A stretch of DNA of 11,395 nucleotides. Source: Pusillimonas sp. UBA6240. Its GTDB lineage: Bacteria > Pseudomonadota > Gammaproteobacteria > Burkholderiales > Burkholderiaceae_B. Positions 1-5,999 of the stretch are shown piece by piece. The stretch's first letter is position 1; each line of letters starts with the position of its first letter. Where the stretch lies: assembly GCA_002441445.1 (NCBI GenBank), contig DJWC01000136.1, forward strand, positions 1 to 11,395. The letters run 5' to 3'. The notes below the pieces were generated by a model. The model made no database searches. It was given only the letters and a program-made list of their open reading frames with translations, and was not told the DNA's origin. The translations under genes were made by a program, and so were the position numbers.

Positions 1-368
1 CGCATGAAGAATATCCACACCCCGATCAGAAGGAGCATGGGGAACCAGGAGATGAACAGGCTGGTCAGGAAGGAAGGCTCTTCGCGGGCTTTCCCGGAAA
101 CCTGCACGCCCGCCTTGACCAGCTCGGGGACCATCCACAGGTCGCCGGGCGAGGTCAGGCTGTAGGGCCGGCCGGCATCGGGCGTGACATACAGGGTATC
201 GCCCTGGATGTCCACCTTGGTGATGCGGCCCGCCTGCGCATCATTCATGAACTGGGTGTAAGTCACCGTATCGGTGGTGGGAGCGCGGCCGTCGAATTGC
301 TTGAAAACGGTAAACAAAACCAGCGCGATCACCATCCAGATGGCGACCTTGGAAAAAGAGTTGTTCAA
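1..368 (-). CDS. ftsH: ATP-dependent zinc metalloprotease FtsH, N-terminal part (runs off the left edge)
   Basis: FtsH is a hexameric inner-membrane AAA+ protease that degrades membrane and regulatory proteins. Only the first 122 residues are in the window. They show the family N-terminus: a first membrane segment at about residues 7-23 (VAIWMVIALVLFTVF), a periplasmic domain at about 24-100, and a second membrane segment at about 101-121 leading out of the window. The AAA+ and HEXXH zinc domains are not visible. I chose the TTG at 368-366 as start because it gives the family N-terminus MNNSFSKVAIW and follows a strong AGGAGG site by six bases; no in-frame ATG gives a better fit. It lies downstream of rlmE on the same strand, as in the E. 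coli rlmE-ftsH order, but 119 bp separate them, leaving room for its own promoter. A TTGACA (438-433) and a TAGAAT (451-446) lie in that gap without well-placed partners. Confidence 0.95.
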   Translation of the reverse strand, partial: MNNSFSKVAIWMVIALVLFTVFKQFDGRAPTTDTVTYTQFMNDAQAGRITKVDIQGDTLYVTPDAGRPYSLTSPGDLWMVPELVKAGVQVSGKAREEPSFLTSLFISWFPMLLLIGVWIFFM

Positions 369-487
369 AGCCAACCTCCTACTCGTAACCTCGGCTTGCA
401 GAACCCCCGCGAACACGGCAGCAATACAAGTATGTCAATGGATTCATTCTACCCCGATAGAAGGAATCATGTTTAAGAAAACCTGGC

Positions 488-1123
488 TTAGGGCTTCAAA
501 CGCCGCGCCACCAGAAAGGTTTCGGAGGACCTATCGCGCGAGGCCTTGGGCTTGCGTTCCACCACACGCTGGAAATATCGCTTGAATGATTCCACGATCT
601 GGGAAAACCCGCTGCCGTGAAACGCCTTGACGACCAACGCGCCTTCCGGCTTGAGATGCTGGACGGCAAAATCAAGCGCCAAATCACACACATGCTGAAT
701 TCTAGCTGAATCCGCTGAGCCCACACCTGATAAATTGGGGGCCATATCGGAAATCACAAGGTCCACCGGAGCGCCGCCGAGCAAATTTTTGAGCTGCTCG
801 AGCACGGCGTCCTCGCGGAAATCGCCCTGGATGAATTCCACGCCCGCGATCGGCTCCATGGGCAGAAGATCCAGCGCGATGATGCGCCCCTTCAACACCC
901 CGCCGGGGCCGACCATGCGCTCGCGCGCCACTTGCGACCAACTGCCGGGAGCCGCGCCCAGATCGACCACCACGTCGCCTTGCCGCAACAGTTTTTCAGT
1001 GTCCAGGATTTCGGTCAGCTTGAACGCCGCGCGAGCCCTGTACCCCTTCTGTTGCGCCATTTTGACGTAGGGATCGTTAATATGCTGATGCACCCATTCT
1101 TTCGAGAATTTTTTCTTGGCCAT
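488..1123 (-). CDS. rlmE: 23S rRNA (uridine2552-2'-O)-methyltransferase RlmE (FtsJ/RrmJ)
   Basis: RlmE methylates the 2'-OH of U2552 in the 23S rRNA A-loop, using S-adenosylmethionine, late in 50S assembly. The 211-residue product is the usual length (about 209 in E. coli). The SAM-binding motif VDLGAAPGSW is at residues 53-62. The K-D-K-E catalytic tetrad of this family appears as K35, D126 (in ISDMAPN), K166 and E201. The start ATG at 1123 gives MAKKKFSKEW; a GGTGAG element about 11 bases upstream is a modest ribosome binding site. Its 5' end faces yhbY with only 17 bp between start codons, so its promoter must lie inside yhbY: a TAATAT box at 1159-1154 (minus strand) is a candidate. ftsH follows downstream. 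The protein looks intact. Confidence 0.96.
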   Translation of the reverse strand: MAKKKFSKEWVHQHINDPYVKMAQQKGYRARAAFKLTEILDTEKLLRQGDVVVDLGAAPGSWSQVARERMVGPGGVLKGRIIALDLLPMEPIAGVEFIQGDFREDAVLEQLKNLLGGAPVDLVISDMAPNLSGVGSADSARIQHVCDLALDFAVQHLKPEGALVVKAFHGSGFSQIVESFKRYFQRVVERKPKASRDRSSETFLVARRLKP

Positions 1124-1128
1124 TCCCG

Positions 1129-1134
1129 TACAAT
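1129..1134 (+). promoter_or_regulatory. Candidate -10 box of a leaderless yhbY promoter
   Basis: TACAAT lies six bases upstream of the yhbY ATG at 1141, so transcription would start at or next to the A of the start codon. No Shine-Dalgarno-like stretch occurs in 1121-1140, which fits leaderless translation. The -35 position (around 1106-1111, GAATTT) is a poor match, so the promoter call is tentative. Confidence 0.4.
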
Positions 1135-1140
1135 CTCACC

Positions 1141-1695
1141 ATGGCTAAACTAGATATTACATCCCAAGAGCGCAGCGCCTTGCGCGCCGCCGCCCATTCT
1201 TTGCGTCCCGTGGTGCTGATCGGGGACCGCGGCTTGTCCGACGCCGTCCTGAAAGAAATCGACCTCAACCTGAACGCCCACCACTTGATCAAGGTCCGCG
1301 TGGCCGGCGAAGAGCGCGAAGCGCGCAACGCCATGCTGGAAACCATATGCGACAGGCTTTCCTGCGCGCTGGTTCATCACTTGGGCAAGACGCTGATCAT
1401 TTATCGCCCCGACCCCGCCGCCCAGCAGGCCCGCGCCGAAGCCGAAAATGCGACGCGGGCGATCCGCAAGCCATCGGAACCCCACACGCCCAAAAAACAG
1501 GCCGCGGAAGGCATAAGCCGCAGCCGGCGCACCGAAAAAGCCAAGCGCACGGCCGAGAAAGCCGCGAGGCCCGCCGCCGCGGCGCGCCGCGGCGCCGCCA
1601 CCCCCGAAAGGCCCGCCCACGGCATCCCCCGCCGCACGGGCAGTTCGCTGACCCTGCGGGCCGGAGCCCGGCGCGGCTTGCGCGGCAAGCGCTGA
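1141..1695 (+). CDS. yhbY: YhbY-type (CRM domain) ribosome-assembly RNA-binding protein with long basic tail
   Basis: Residues 1-95 form a CRM/YhbY domain, which binds pre-50S ribosomal particles and rRNA. The typical pattern is visible: LRAAAHSLRPVVLIGDRGLSDAVLKEID, then LIKVRVAGEEREAR, then a C-terminal strand ending KTLIIYRP. E. coli YhbY is about 97 residues, but this protein has 184. The extra half (about 96-184) is rich in Lys, Arg, Ala and Pro, probably disordered, and ends GSSLTLRAGARRG. It may add nonspecific RNA contacts (inference). The gene is divergent from rlmE, also a 50S maturation gene, with 17 bp between starts. No purine-rich ribosome binding site precedes the ATG; a TACAAT box ends six bases before it, suggesting a leaderless message. 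It converges with greA, 340 bp away. Confidence 0.9.
   Translation: MAKLDITSQERSALRAAAHSLRPVVLIGDRGLSDAVLKEIDLNLNAHHLIKVRVAGEEREARNAMLETICDRLSCALVHHLGKTLIIYRPDPAAQQARAEAENATRAIRKPSEPHTPKKQAAEGISRSRRTEKAKRTAEKAARPAAAARRGAATPERPAHGIPRRTGSSLTLRAGARRGLRGKR
1154..1159 (-). promoter_or_regulatory. Candidate -10 box for rlmE inside the yhbY coding start
   Basis: Read on the minus strand, 1159-1154 is TAATAT, about 30 bp before the rlmE ATG at 1123. It would give a leader of roughly 24 nt that includes the GGTGAG ribosome binding site. No good -35 is seen. The box lies in codons 5-7 of yhbY, as it must given the 17-bp gap between the two genes. Confidence 0.25.
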
Positions 1696-2035
1696 TCCGC
1701 GAACCCGCCCCGCCGCGGCCCTCGATCGGTCCCGGCAAAACCGCTCCGCCGGCGCGCCCCATCGGGAAGCAGCGCCGCGGCAAGCGGAGCATGCCGTTTA
1801 TTCGAAACGTACCGGTTTGGCGGATTGATGCCCCTTGGAGGGCGGAAAGGCGGGAATTATAAAGCCAAAGCCCAACCGCTATGGATGGGCTCTTTAATGG
1901 GCTGCTTCAAGCAGGCGGGCTGCCATGGCGGGCCGCCGTGTTGCAGCGGCCTGGCCGCGGCCGGATCGCCCGAGGCCGCAACTGCAGATAGCTGACATTG
2001 CGGGCTGGGCGCAAGCGGATCGCCCGACCCTGCAG
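1696..2035. other. 340-bp non-coding stretch between convergent yhbY and greA
   Basis: No reading frame here has a ribosome binding site or recognisable protein. The stretch holds a candidate shared terminator hairpin (1869-1891) and most of a 54-bp tandem duplication that copies the greA 3' end (1946-2053). The part nearest yhbY (1696-1860) shows nothing I can name; a short GC hairpin at 1676-1690 in the last yhbY codons has no T-run. Confidence 0.7.
1869..1895. terminator. Candidate bidirectional terminator for yhbY and greA
   Basis: AGCCCA (1869-1874) pairs with TGGGCT (1886-1891); two further C-G pairs inside an A-A mismatch extend the stem. On the plus strand it is followed by CTTTAA. 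On the minus strand TTGGCTTTATAATT follows. The T-runs are short, so termination strength is uncertain, but the position between two convergent genes fits. Confidence 0.42.
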
Positions 2036-2053
2036 TTACAGATAGCTGACATT
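1946..2053. repeat. Decayed 54-bp tandem duplication covering the greA 3' end
   Basis: Copy 1 is 1946-1999 and copy 2 is 2000-2053; every match is offset by exactly 54 bp. CGGATCGCCCGA is identical at 1962-1973 and 2016-2027. CAGATAGCTGACATT is identical at 1985-1999 and 2039-2053. The remaining positions agree partly (about 11 of 16 and 5 of 11 by hand count). The second identical block is the last five codons of greA (Asn-Val-Ser-Tyr-Leu); in copy 1 the stop codon has become CAG. Copy 2 is therefore the working gene end and copy 1 is a non-coding relic downstream of it. Confidence 0.8.
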
Positions 2054-2512
2054 TAAAACTTCGAACTCGCGCACGCCTGCCGGAGCCTGGACTTCGACCA
2101 CGTCGCCTTCGCCCTTGCCGATCAGGGCGCGCGCCACCGGGCTGGACACGGAGATCAGGTTGGAGCGGATATCGGCTTCGACATCGCCCACGATCTGGTA
2201 CTTCAGGCGTTCGCCCGAAGCCAGATCCTCGATTTCGACCGTAGCGCCGAAAACGGCCTTGCCGTCGACATCCAGCGACGCCGGGTCGATGATCTGGGCG
2301 TTGGACAGCGTACCTTCCAGTTCCTTGATACGGCCCTCGATGAAAGCCTGCCTTTCTCGGGCGGCGTCGTATTCCGCGTTCTCGGACAAGTCGCCCTGCG
2401 CGCGCGCTTCGGCGATGGCATTGATGACCGCAGGCCTTTCGACGGTCTTCAAGCGGTGTAATTCTTCTTGCAGGCGCTCAGCGCCGCGTGCTGTCAACGG
2501 TATCGCAGACAT
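2036..2512 (-). CDS. greA: Transcription elongation factor GreA
   Basis: GreA enters the RNA polymerase secondary channel and stimulates cleavage of backtracked RNA, rescuing stalled polymerase. The 158-residue product matches the family length exactly. The N-terminal coiled coil (about 1-76) carries the tip sequence DLSENAEY, with the metal-coordinating acidic residues D41 and E44 at the E. coli positions. The C-terminal FKBP-like domain (about 80-158) contains the family pattern VEIEDLASGE and LIGKGEGDVVEVQAPAG and ends EFEVLNVSYL. The ATG at 2512 follows AGGA at a normal distance. The leader upstream carries two hairpins, the nearer one with a T-rich tail, which suggests premature termination control. 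The extreme 3' end is duplicated downstream. Confidence 0.97.
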   Translation of the reverse strand: MSAIPLTARGAERLQEELHRLKTVERPAVINAIAEARAQGDLSENAEYDAARERQAFIEGRIKELEGTLSNAQIIDPASLDVDGKAVFGATVEIEDLASGERLKYQIVGDVEADIRSNLISVSSPVARALIGKGEGDVVEVQAPAGVREFEVLNVSYL

Positions 2513-2526
2513 TGGTATTCCTGATC

Positions 2527-2558
2527 AAAAAGTAAAAAGACGCTCCTTGCATGGAGCG
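2527..2558 (-). terminator. Terminator-like hairpin in the greA 5' leader
   Basis: On the minus strand CGCTCC (2558-2553) pairs perfectly with GGAGCG (2546-2541) around a six-base loop. The tail is TC, five T, AC, five T (2540-2527). The T-tract ends 14 bases before the greA ATG, next to its ribosome binding site. Because the permease already has its own terminator upstream, this hairpin most likely acts within the greA transcript, as an attenuator or as the 3' end of a short leader RNA. The E. coli greA leader is known to yield small terminated RNAs (GraL). Confidence 0.6.
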
Positions 2559-2580
2559 CCTATTGTGTAAAAGGTGCGTT

Positions 2581-2598
2581 GGGCAGATGCCGCTGCCC
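2581..2598 (-). promoter_or_regulatory. Second stem-loop in the greA leader
   Basis: GGGCAG and CTGCCC pair perfectly (6 bp, six-base loop) 22 bp upstream of the terminator-like hairpin. There is no T-tract behind it, so it is not itself a terminator. It may stabilise the leader RNA or be a pausing element; I see no alternative pairing with the downstream hairpin. Confidence 0.4.
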
Positions 2599-2660
2599 GA
2601 TAGTGTGAACTAAAGGAACTGTTGGATTTTTATAGCTTTAACAACAATTAGACCTAGCTC

Positions 2661-2693
2661 AAAATAAAACCCCGGCCTGGGTTGCAACCGGGG
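2661..2693 (-). terminator. Intrinsic terminator of the NCS2 permease gene
   Basis: On the minus strand CCCCGG (2693-2688) pairs with CCGGGG (2675-2670) around a 12-base loop. It is followed directly by TTTTATTTT (2669-2661). This is a classic rho-independent terminator about 170 bp after the permease stop codon, and it separates the permease transcript from greA. Confidence 0.75.
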
Positions 2694-2864
2694 GTATGGG
2701 TATATTGTCGGCAAAGTTGGCGGAAATTGCAAGCCGTGCGCTTGCGCGGCGTTTTCCGCCGCTGAAAGCGGTTGCGGGCCGCGATCAGGCCGGGCCCAGA
2801 ACGAAGCGCGACGCGGCCAAGCCGACCGGGATCAGGCCGGCTGGCCGCAGTCGGGCCCGCTCGA

Positions 2865-4193
2865 TCAGGCGCGGCGGGCGTCTTTGGAAGACCCAATGCG
2901 CAGCAGCGCGTACAGAATGATGGCGCCGAAGGTCGCGGTGCCGATGCCGTCCAGCTTGAATGCGCCGATCTGGATGGAAAAATTGCCCGCGCCGAGCACC
3001 AGGGTGACGGCGGCGACGATCAGGTTGCGGTTATCGCTGAAATCCACCTGGTTCACCACCCAGATGCGCGCCCCGGCCACGGCGATCAGGCCGAACACCA
3101 CGACCGACATGCCGCCCAGCACCGGCCCCGGGATGGTCTGGATCAAGGCCCCGAACTTGGGCGAAAAACCCAGCAATATGGCGATCAGGGCGGCGATGAC
3201 GAACACCAGCGTGGAATAGATGCGGGTCACCGTCATGACGCCGATGTTTTCCGCATAGGTGGTGACGCCCGTGCCGCCCACCGCGCCCGACACCATGGTG
3301 GCCACCCCGTCGCCCACGAAAGCGCGGCCCAGGTAGACATCCAGATTCCGGCCCGTCATGGCGCTGACGGCCTTGATGTGGCCGAGGTTTTCAGCCACCA
3401 GGATGATGGCCACCGGTACGATCACGCTCATGGCGTGCAGTTCGAATACCGGCGCGGCGAAGCGCGGCAGGCCCAGCCAGGGCGCGCTGCTCACGGCGCT
3501 GAAATCCATGGGCTTGCCCCAGCCCAGGCCATTGGTGAAGATGGCGTAAATCACGCAGGCAAGCAGCAATCCGACCAGAATCAGCAGGCGCTGCATCGCG
3601 CCCCGCGTGTAGACCGCGATCCCGCCCACGCACAGCACCGTCATCAGCGCCATCAGGGCGTCGAAGGTGGAGCCGCCCATGGCGCCCTTGGCGGCGATCG
3701 GCGCCAGGTTCAGCCCGATCACGGCCACGATGGCCCCGGTGACGACGGGCGGCATCCAGGTATTGATCCAATCCGCGCCGCCGCCCGACCTGGCATTCAT
3801 CCACCACACCAGGAGGCCGATCAAGGTATAGACGAAGCCGCAGGCGATGATGGCCCCCAGGGCGATGCCGATATTGCCGTTGGCGCCCGCGCCCGCATAC
3901 CCGGTCACAGTGATGACCCCGCCGATGAAAGCGAAGCTGGAACCCAGGTAGCTGGGCACCCGCCCGCCGACGAAGACGAAAAAAATCAAGGTGCCGATGC
4001 CCGACATCAGGATGGCGACATTGGCGTCGAAGCCCATCAGCAAGGGAGCCAGTATCGTCGAGCCGAACATGGCCACGACGTGCTGCGCGCCCATGGCGAT
4101 GTTCTGCGGCCACGACATGCATTCATCGGGCTGCACGACCAGCCCGGAGCCGCCCTGCACTTTGCGCCAGCGTGGGAAATAATTATTGGACAT
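2865..4193 (-). CDS. uraA: NCS2-family uracil/xanthine permease (UraA/RutG-like)
   Basis: The product is a nucleobase:cation symporter of the NCS2 (NAT) family with the UraA fold of 14 membrane segments. It would import uracil or a related base across the inner membrane using the proton gradient. The 442 residues compare with 429 in E. coli UraA and about 442 in RutG. The two glutamates that hold uracil in UraA have counterparts: E268 in VAENLGHIKAV and E315 in TTYAENIGVMTVTR, the NCS2 signature. QHVVAMFGSTILAPLLMG near residues 37-54 is also typical. I chose the ATG at 4193 (MSNNYFPRWRKV) because it starts just before the conserved region; the frame stays open further upstream but that part is unlike the family. 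A modest AGG lies 11 bases upstream. The strong terminator at 2661-2693 ends the transcript. Uracil versus xanthine specificity cannot be settled by eye. Confidence 0.88.
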   Translation of the reverse strand: MSNNYFPRWRKVQGGSGLVVQPDECMSWPQNIAMGAQHVVAMFGSTILAPLLMGFDANVAILMSGIGTLIFFVFVGGRVPSYLGSSFAFIGGVITVTGYAGAGANGNIGIALGAIIACGFVYTLIGLLVWWMNARSGGGADWINTWMPPVVTGAIVAVIGLNLAPIAAKGAMGGSTFDALMALMTVLCVGGIAVYTRGAMQRLLILVGLLLACVIYAIFTNGLGWGKPMDFSAVSSAPWLGLPRFAAPVFELHAMSVIVPVAIILVAENLGHIKAVSAMTGRNLDVYLGRAFVGDGVATMVSGAVGGTGVTTYAENIGVMTVTRIYSTLVFVIAALIAILLGFSPKFGALIQTIPGPVLGGMSVVVFGLIAVAGARIWVVNQVDFSDNRNLIVAAVTLVLGAGNFSIQIGAFKLDGIGTATFGAIILYALLRIGSSKDARRA

Positions 4194-4419
4194 GAAAGAT
4201 TCAGCCTGTTTATTGTGAGGTAAATATTTTGTAGCAGGCGAGAGTGTAAGGTTGCCGGGCCGCAGCCCGCAAGAATTTAAAGCGTGTGCGGGACGATGGC
4301 CAGGCGCCGCGGCGTTCAGGCCCGGCCCGGCCGCCCGCCGCCCGGCATGCTGCATAAAACGGGCGCCAGCGCCTCATGCCGCTGCGGATTGCATTAGAAT
4401 CCCCGATGGATGGCGAGTC

Positions 4420-4440
4420 GCCGCGGCCTGTTGCCGCGGC
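4420..4440 (+). promoter_or_regulatory. GC hairpin abutting the phosphatase ribosome binding site
   Basis: The 8-bp palindrome GCCGCGGC occurs twice (4420-4427 and 4433-4440) separated by CTGTT, so it is both a direct repeat and an 8-bp all-GC stem-loop. The GGAAG ribosome binding site begins three bases after it (4443). A TAGAAT box at 4395-4400 could start a transcript with this hairpin in its leader. The effect on translation is inference. Confidence 0.4.
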
Positions 4441-4453
4441 CTGGAAGATATAG

Positions 4454-5092
4454 ATGGACGACACACGATTCTGGCTCATACGCCACGGCGAAACGCAGTG
4501 GAACGCCGACAGGCGCCTGCAGGGCTGGCGGGACATACCTTTAAGCCCGATCGGCCGACGCCAGGCGCGGCAATTGGAACTCTACCTGCGCTCGGCGTCC
4601 TTCGATGCGCGGGTGGACCATATCGTCAGCAGCGACCTGTGCCGCGCCTACGACACAGCCTGCGCCGCGGCGGCGCATTTCGGCCTGCCCATAGAGCGCA
4701 ACGCGGATCTGCGCGAACGCAGCTACGGCATCTACGAAGGCCGCGACTGGACCAGCATGGCGCAGGCCATGCCGCACATCGACTTGCGCGACCCTTTGCA
4801 GGCCATAGAGCAAGGCGAAAGCCTGCAGGCTTTCGCACAGCGCGTGGCGCATGCGTTCGAGGCTCTGGCGGAGCGCCATCCCGGCCGCAATGTCCTGGTG
4901 TTTTCGCATGGCGGCGTCATCGACATCGCCTGGCGCAGGGCCAGCGGGCTGGACCTGACCGCCCCCCGGCCCGCCCCCATCCTCAACACCAGCATCAACC
5001 GCTTCTCGATCGGCGCCGGGCGCCAATGGCGCATGCTGGACTGGGGCCGCGTCGCTCATCTGGACGAAGAAGCCCTGGACGACGTGGGCTGA
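4454..5092 (+). CDS. Histidine phosphatase superfamily protein (GpmB/CobC-like)
   Basis: This is a branch-1 histidine phosphatase of 212 residues. The phosphoacceptor motif LIRHGET is at 8-14, with R10 and H11 in the active site. Other expected residues are R64 in SSDLCRAYDTA, E88 in LRERSYGIYEG, and H152 in FSHGGVID. The family transfers phosphate to the first histidine and then hydrolyses it; members act on sugar phosphates, alpha-ribazole phosphate or other small molecules. A true cofactor-dependent mutase is less likely because such small proteins are usually phosphatases. The ATG at 4454 follows GGAAG by six bases. It is divergent from the permease (260 bp) and converges with the GntR gene, with 18 bp between stops. 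No neighbour indicates cobalamin synthesis, so I give no gene symbol and do not name a substrate. Confidence 0.88.
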   Translation: MDDTRFWLIRHGETQWNADRRLQGWRDIPLSPIGRRQARQLELYLRSASFDARVDHIVSSDLCRAYDTACAAAAHFGLPIERNADLRERSYGIYEGRDWTSMAQAMPHIDLRDPLQAIEQGESLQAFAQRVAHAFEALAERHPGRNVLVFSHGGVIDIAWRRASGLDLTAPRPAPILNTSINRFSIGAGRQWRMLDWGRVAHLDEEALDDVG

Positions 5093-5110
5093 CCGCCGGC
5101 AGACCGCCGC

Positions 5111-5836
5111 CTACTTTTCCCGAACCAGCACGGTGGAGAATTGGTATCGGTCGGCGGGATGATAAGAGGTCGAGACGGCGACGATGTTGCGCGCGCCGTC
5201 CCGGTACTGGCGAAGGATGAAAAGGCCTGGCCCGCCGCGAGGCGCCAATAGCTGGTCGGCGACGGCATCGGGTAAAGAGCACGCGCTGATATCCTGCTGC
5301 ACCGACATGATGCGCAAGCCGTGGCGCTCTTCGATCACCGCTGAAATCAGGCGGTCGGGGGATCCCTTGACGGCGCTCTTGATGTCCCGGTAGCGTACAT
5401 CCACATAGACGTCTGTCAATACCATGGGCGCGCCGTCCCGCCCCAGCCGCAAGGAACTGAAGCGCAGCCAGCGCGTGCCCGCGTCCACCTTCAGCACGCG
5501 CGCCGTTTCCTGGTCGACCACCACCTCCTTCACCGATTTGAGCTGCCGGGGGCTGGTCGCCGCCAGTGCGACCAGATCCTCCAGCGACCCCAGCGATTGG
5601 GCGAACCCGGTCGAGGCGGTTCGCGCCTCGACCAGGGTGCCGCTGCCCCGCCGGCGCGACACCAGGCGGGAATCCTGCAATTGCTGCAAGGCGGCCCGGA
5701 TGGTGTGCCGGCTGGTGCCGAATTCCGTCATCAGTGCTTTCTCGGTCGGCATCAAGGCGCCGACGGCGTATGTGCCCTCGGCGATTCTTCGGGCCAGAAC
5801 GGCGGCGATCTCTGTAAAGCGCATTGAAGTCATCAT
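5111..5836 (-). CDS. GntR-family transcriptional regulator, HutC/UTRA type
   Basis: The 241-residue protein has an N-terminal winged helix-turn-helix (about residues 6-70) with the GntR signature: MPTEKALMTEFGTSRHTIRA, then LQQLQDSRLVSRRRGSGTLV. Residues of about 85-240 form a UTRA effector-binding domain, which places it in the HutC subfamily, whose members usually bind a small metabolite and release DNA. The start is the ATG at 5836 or the adjacent ATG at 5833; MRF at 5824 is also possible because no clear ribosome binding site is visible. It is transcribed divergently from the lyase-Bug-fumarase operon, the usual arrangement for a local repressor. The palindrome at 6001-6010 in the shared 198-bp region is the best operator candidate. 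Confidence 0.9.
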   Translation of the reverse strand: MMTSMRFTEIAAVLARRIAEGTYAVGALMPTEKALMTEFGTSRHTIRAALQQLQDSRLVSRRRGSGTLVEARTASTGFAQSLGSLEDLVALAATSPRQLKSVKEVVVDQETARVLKVDAGTRWLRFSSLRLGRDGAPMVLTDVYVDVRYRDIKSAVKGSPDRLISAVIEERHGLRIMSVQQDISACSLPDAVADQLLAPRGGPGLFILRQYRDGARNIVAVSTSYHPADRYQFSTVLVREK

Positions 5837-5941
5837 TGTGTAATCGGTCTGTCGCCGTCGGGCCGCAACGCCCCGGCACAGCCGGAAGGATACGCGATAT
5901 CGGCATCGCGAAGAAACCGGATGGCCGCGGCCTCGGCGCCC

Positions 5942-5957
5942 GCCCGCGGCCGCGGGC
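5942..5957. repeat. 16-bp perfect GC palindrome in the regulator-lyase intergenic region
   Basis: GCCCGCGGCCGCGGGC is its own reverse complement. Its CCGCGGCC (5944-5951) also pairs with GGCCGCGG at 5923-5930, giving an alternative 8-bp stem. A second small stem lies at 5893-5910 (CGCGAT/ATCGCG). The palindrome lies 15 bp upstream of the -35 box of the lyase promoter. It has no T-tract; role unknown. Confidence 0.5.
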
Positions 5958-5971
5958 CCTTTATAAAAGCA

Positions 5972-5999
5972 TTGACAGTACGATTCCGCGCCTGATAAT
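5972..5999 (+). promoter_or_regulatory. Sigma-70 type promoter of the lyase-Bug-fumarase operon
   Basis: A perfect TTGACA at 5972-5977 is followed after 16 bp by GATAAT (5994-5999, five of six matches); TAATAT at 5996-6001 with an 18-bp spacer is the alternative. It lies in a distinctly AT-richer segment, and transcription would begin near 6006, about 29 nt before the lyase ATG. The downstream palindrome would overlap the start point. Confidence 0.65.

Larger units (their letters stand above)
2513..2864. other. 352-bp non-coding stretch: uraA 3' region and greA leader
   Basis: Reading on the minus strand from the permease stop, the stretch holds about 170 bp of GC-rich DNA with no recognised function and a strong intrinsic terminator (2661-2693). 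Next is a candidate greA -10 box TATAAA (2634-2629) lacking a convincing -35, then two perfect 6-bp stem-loops (2598-2581 and 2558-2541), the second followed by a T-rich tract. The greA ribosome binding site follows. No credible gene is present. Confidence 0.65.

Noticed and set aside
433..451. TTGACA (438-433) and TAGAAT (451-446) upstream of ftsH as a promoter pair
   Set aside because: On the minus strand TAGAAT lies upstream of TTGACA, and neither has a partner at 15-19 bp. A heat-shock-type promoter is possible but not supported by eye.
1676..1690. GCTTGC/GCAAGC hairpin at the end of yhbY as its terminator
   Set aside because: Only a three-base loop and no T-tract; the hairpin at 1869-1891 is a better candidate.
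1347..1862. Alternative reading frame overlapping the yhbY tail
   Set aside because: No ribosome binding site, Arg/Pro-rich content from frame-shifted GC-rich codons, and no family resemblance.
2782..2870. Repeated GATCAGGC motif (three copies) after the permease stop
   Set aside because: Spacing is irregular, and similar GATCAGG strings occur several times within the permease coding region, so it looks like composition.
2772..4223. Long open frame (about 480 codons) on the plus strand opposite the permease
   Set aside because: It is the antisense shadow of a clear NCS2 permease. Its product is rich in His, Asp, Gly and Gln from GC-rich antisense codons and matches no family.
4194..4355. 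Upstream extension of the permease reading frame
   Set aside because: The extra residues are Arg/Ala/Gly-rich and unlike NCS2 N-termini; MSNNYFPRW at 4193 is the normal start.
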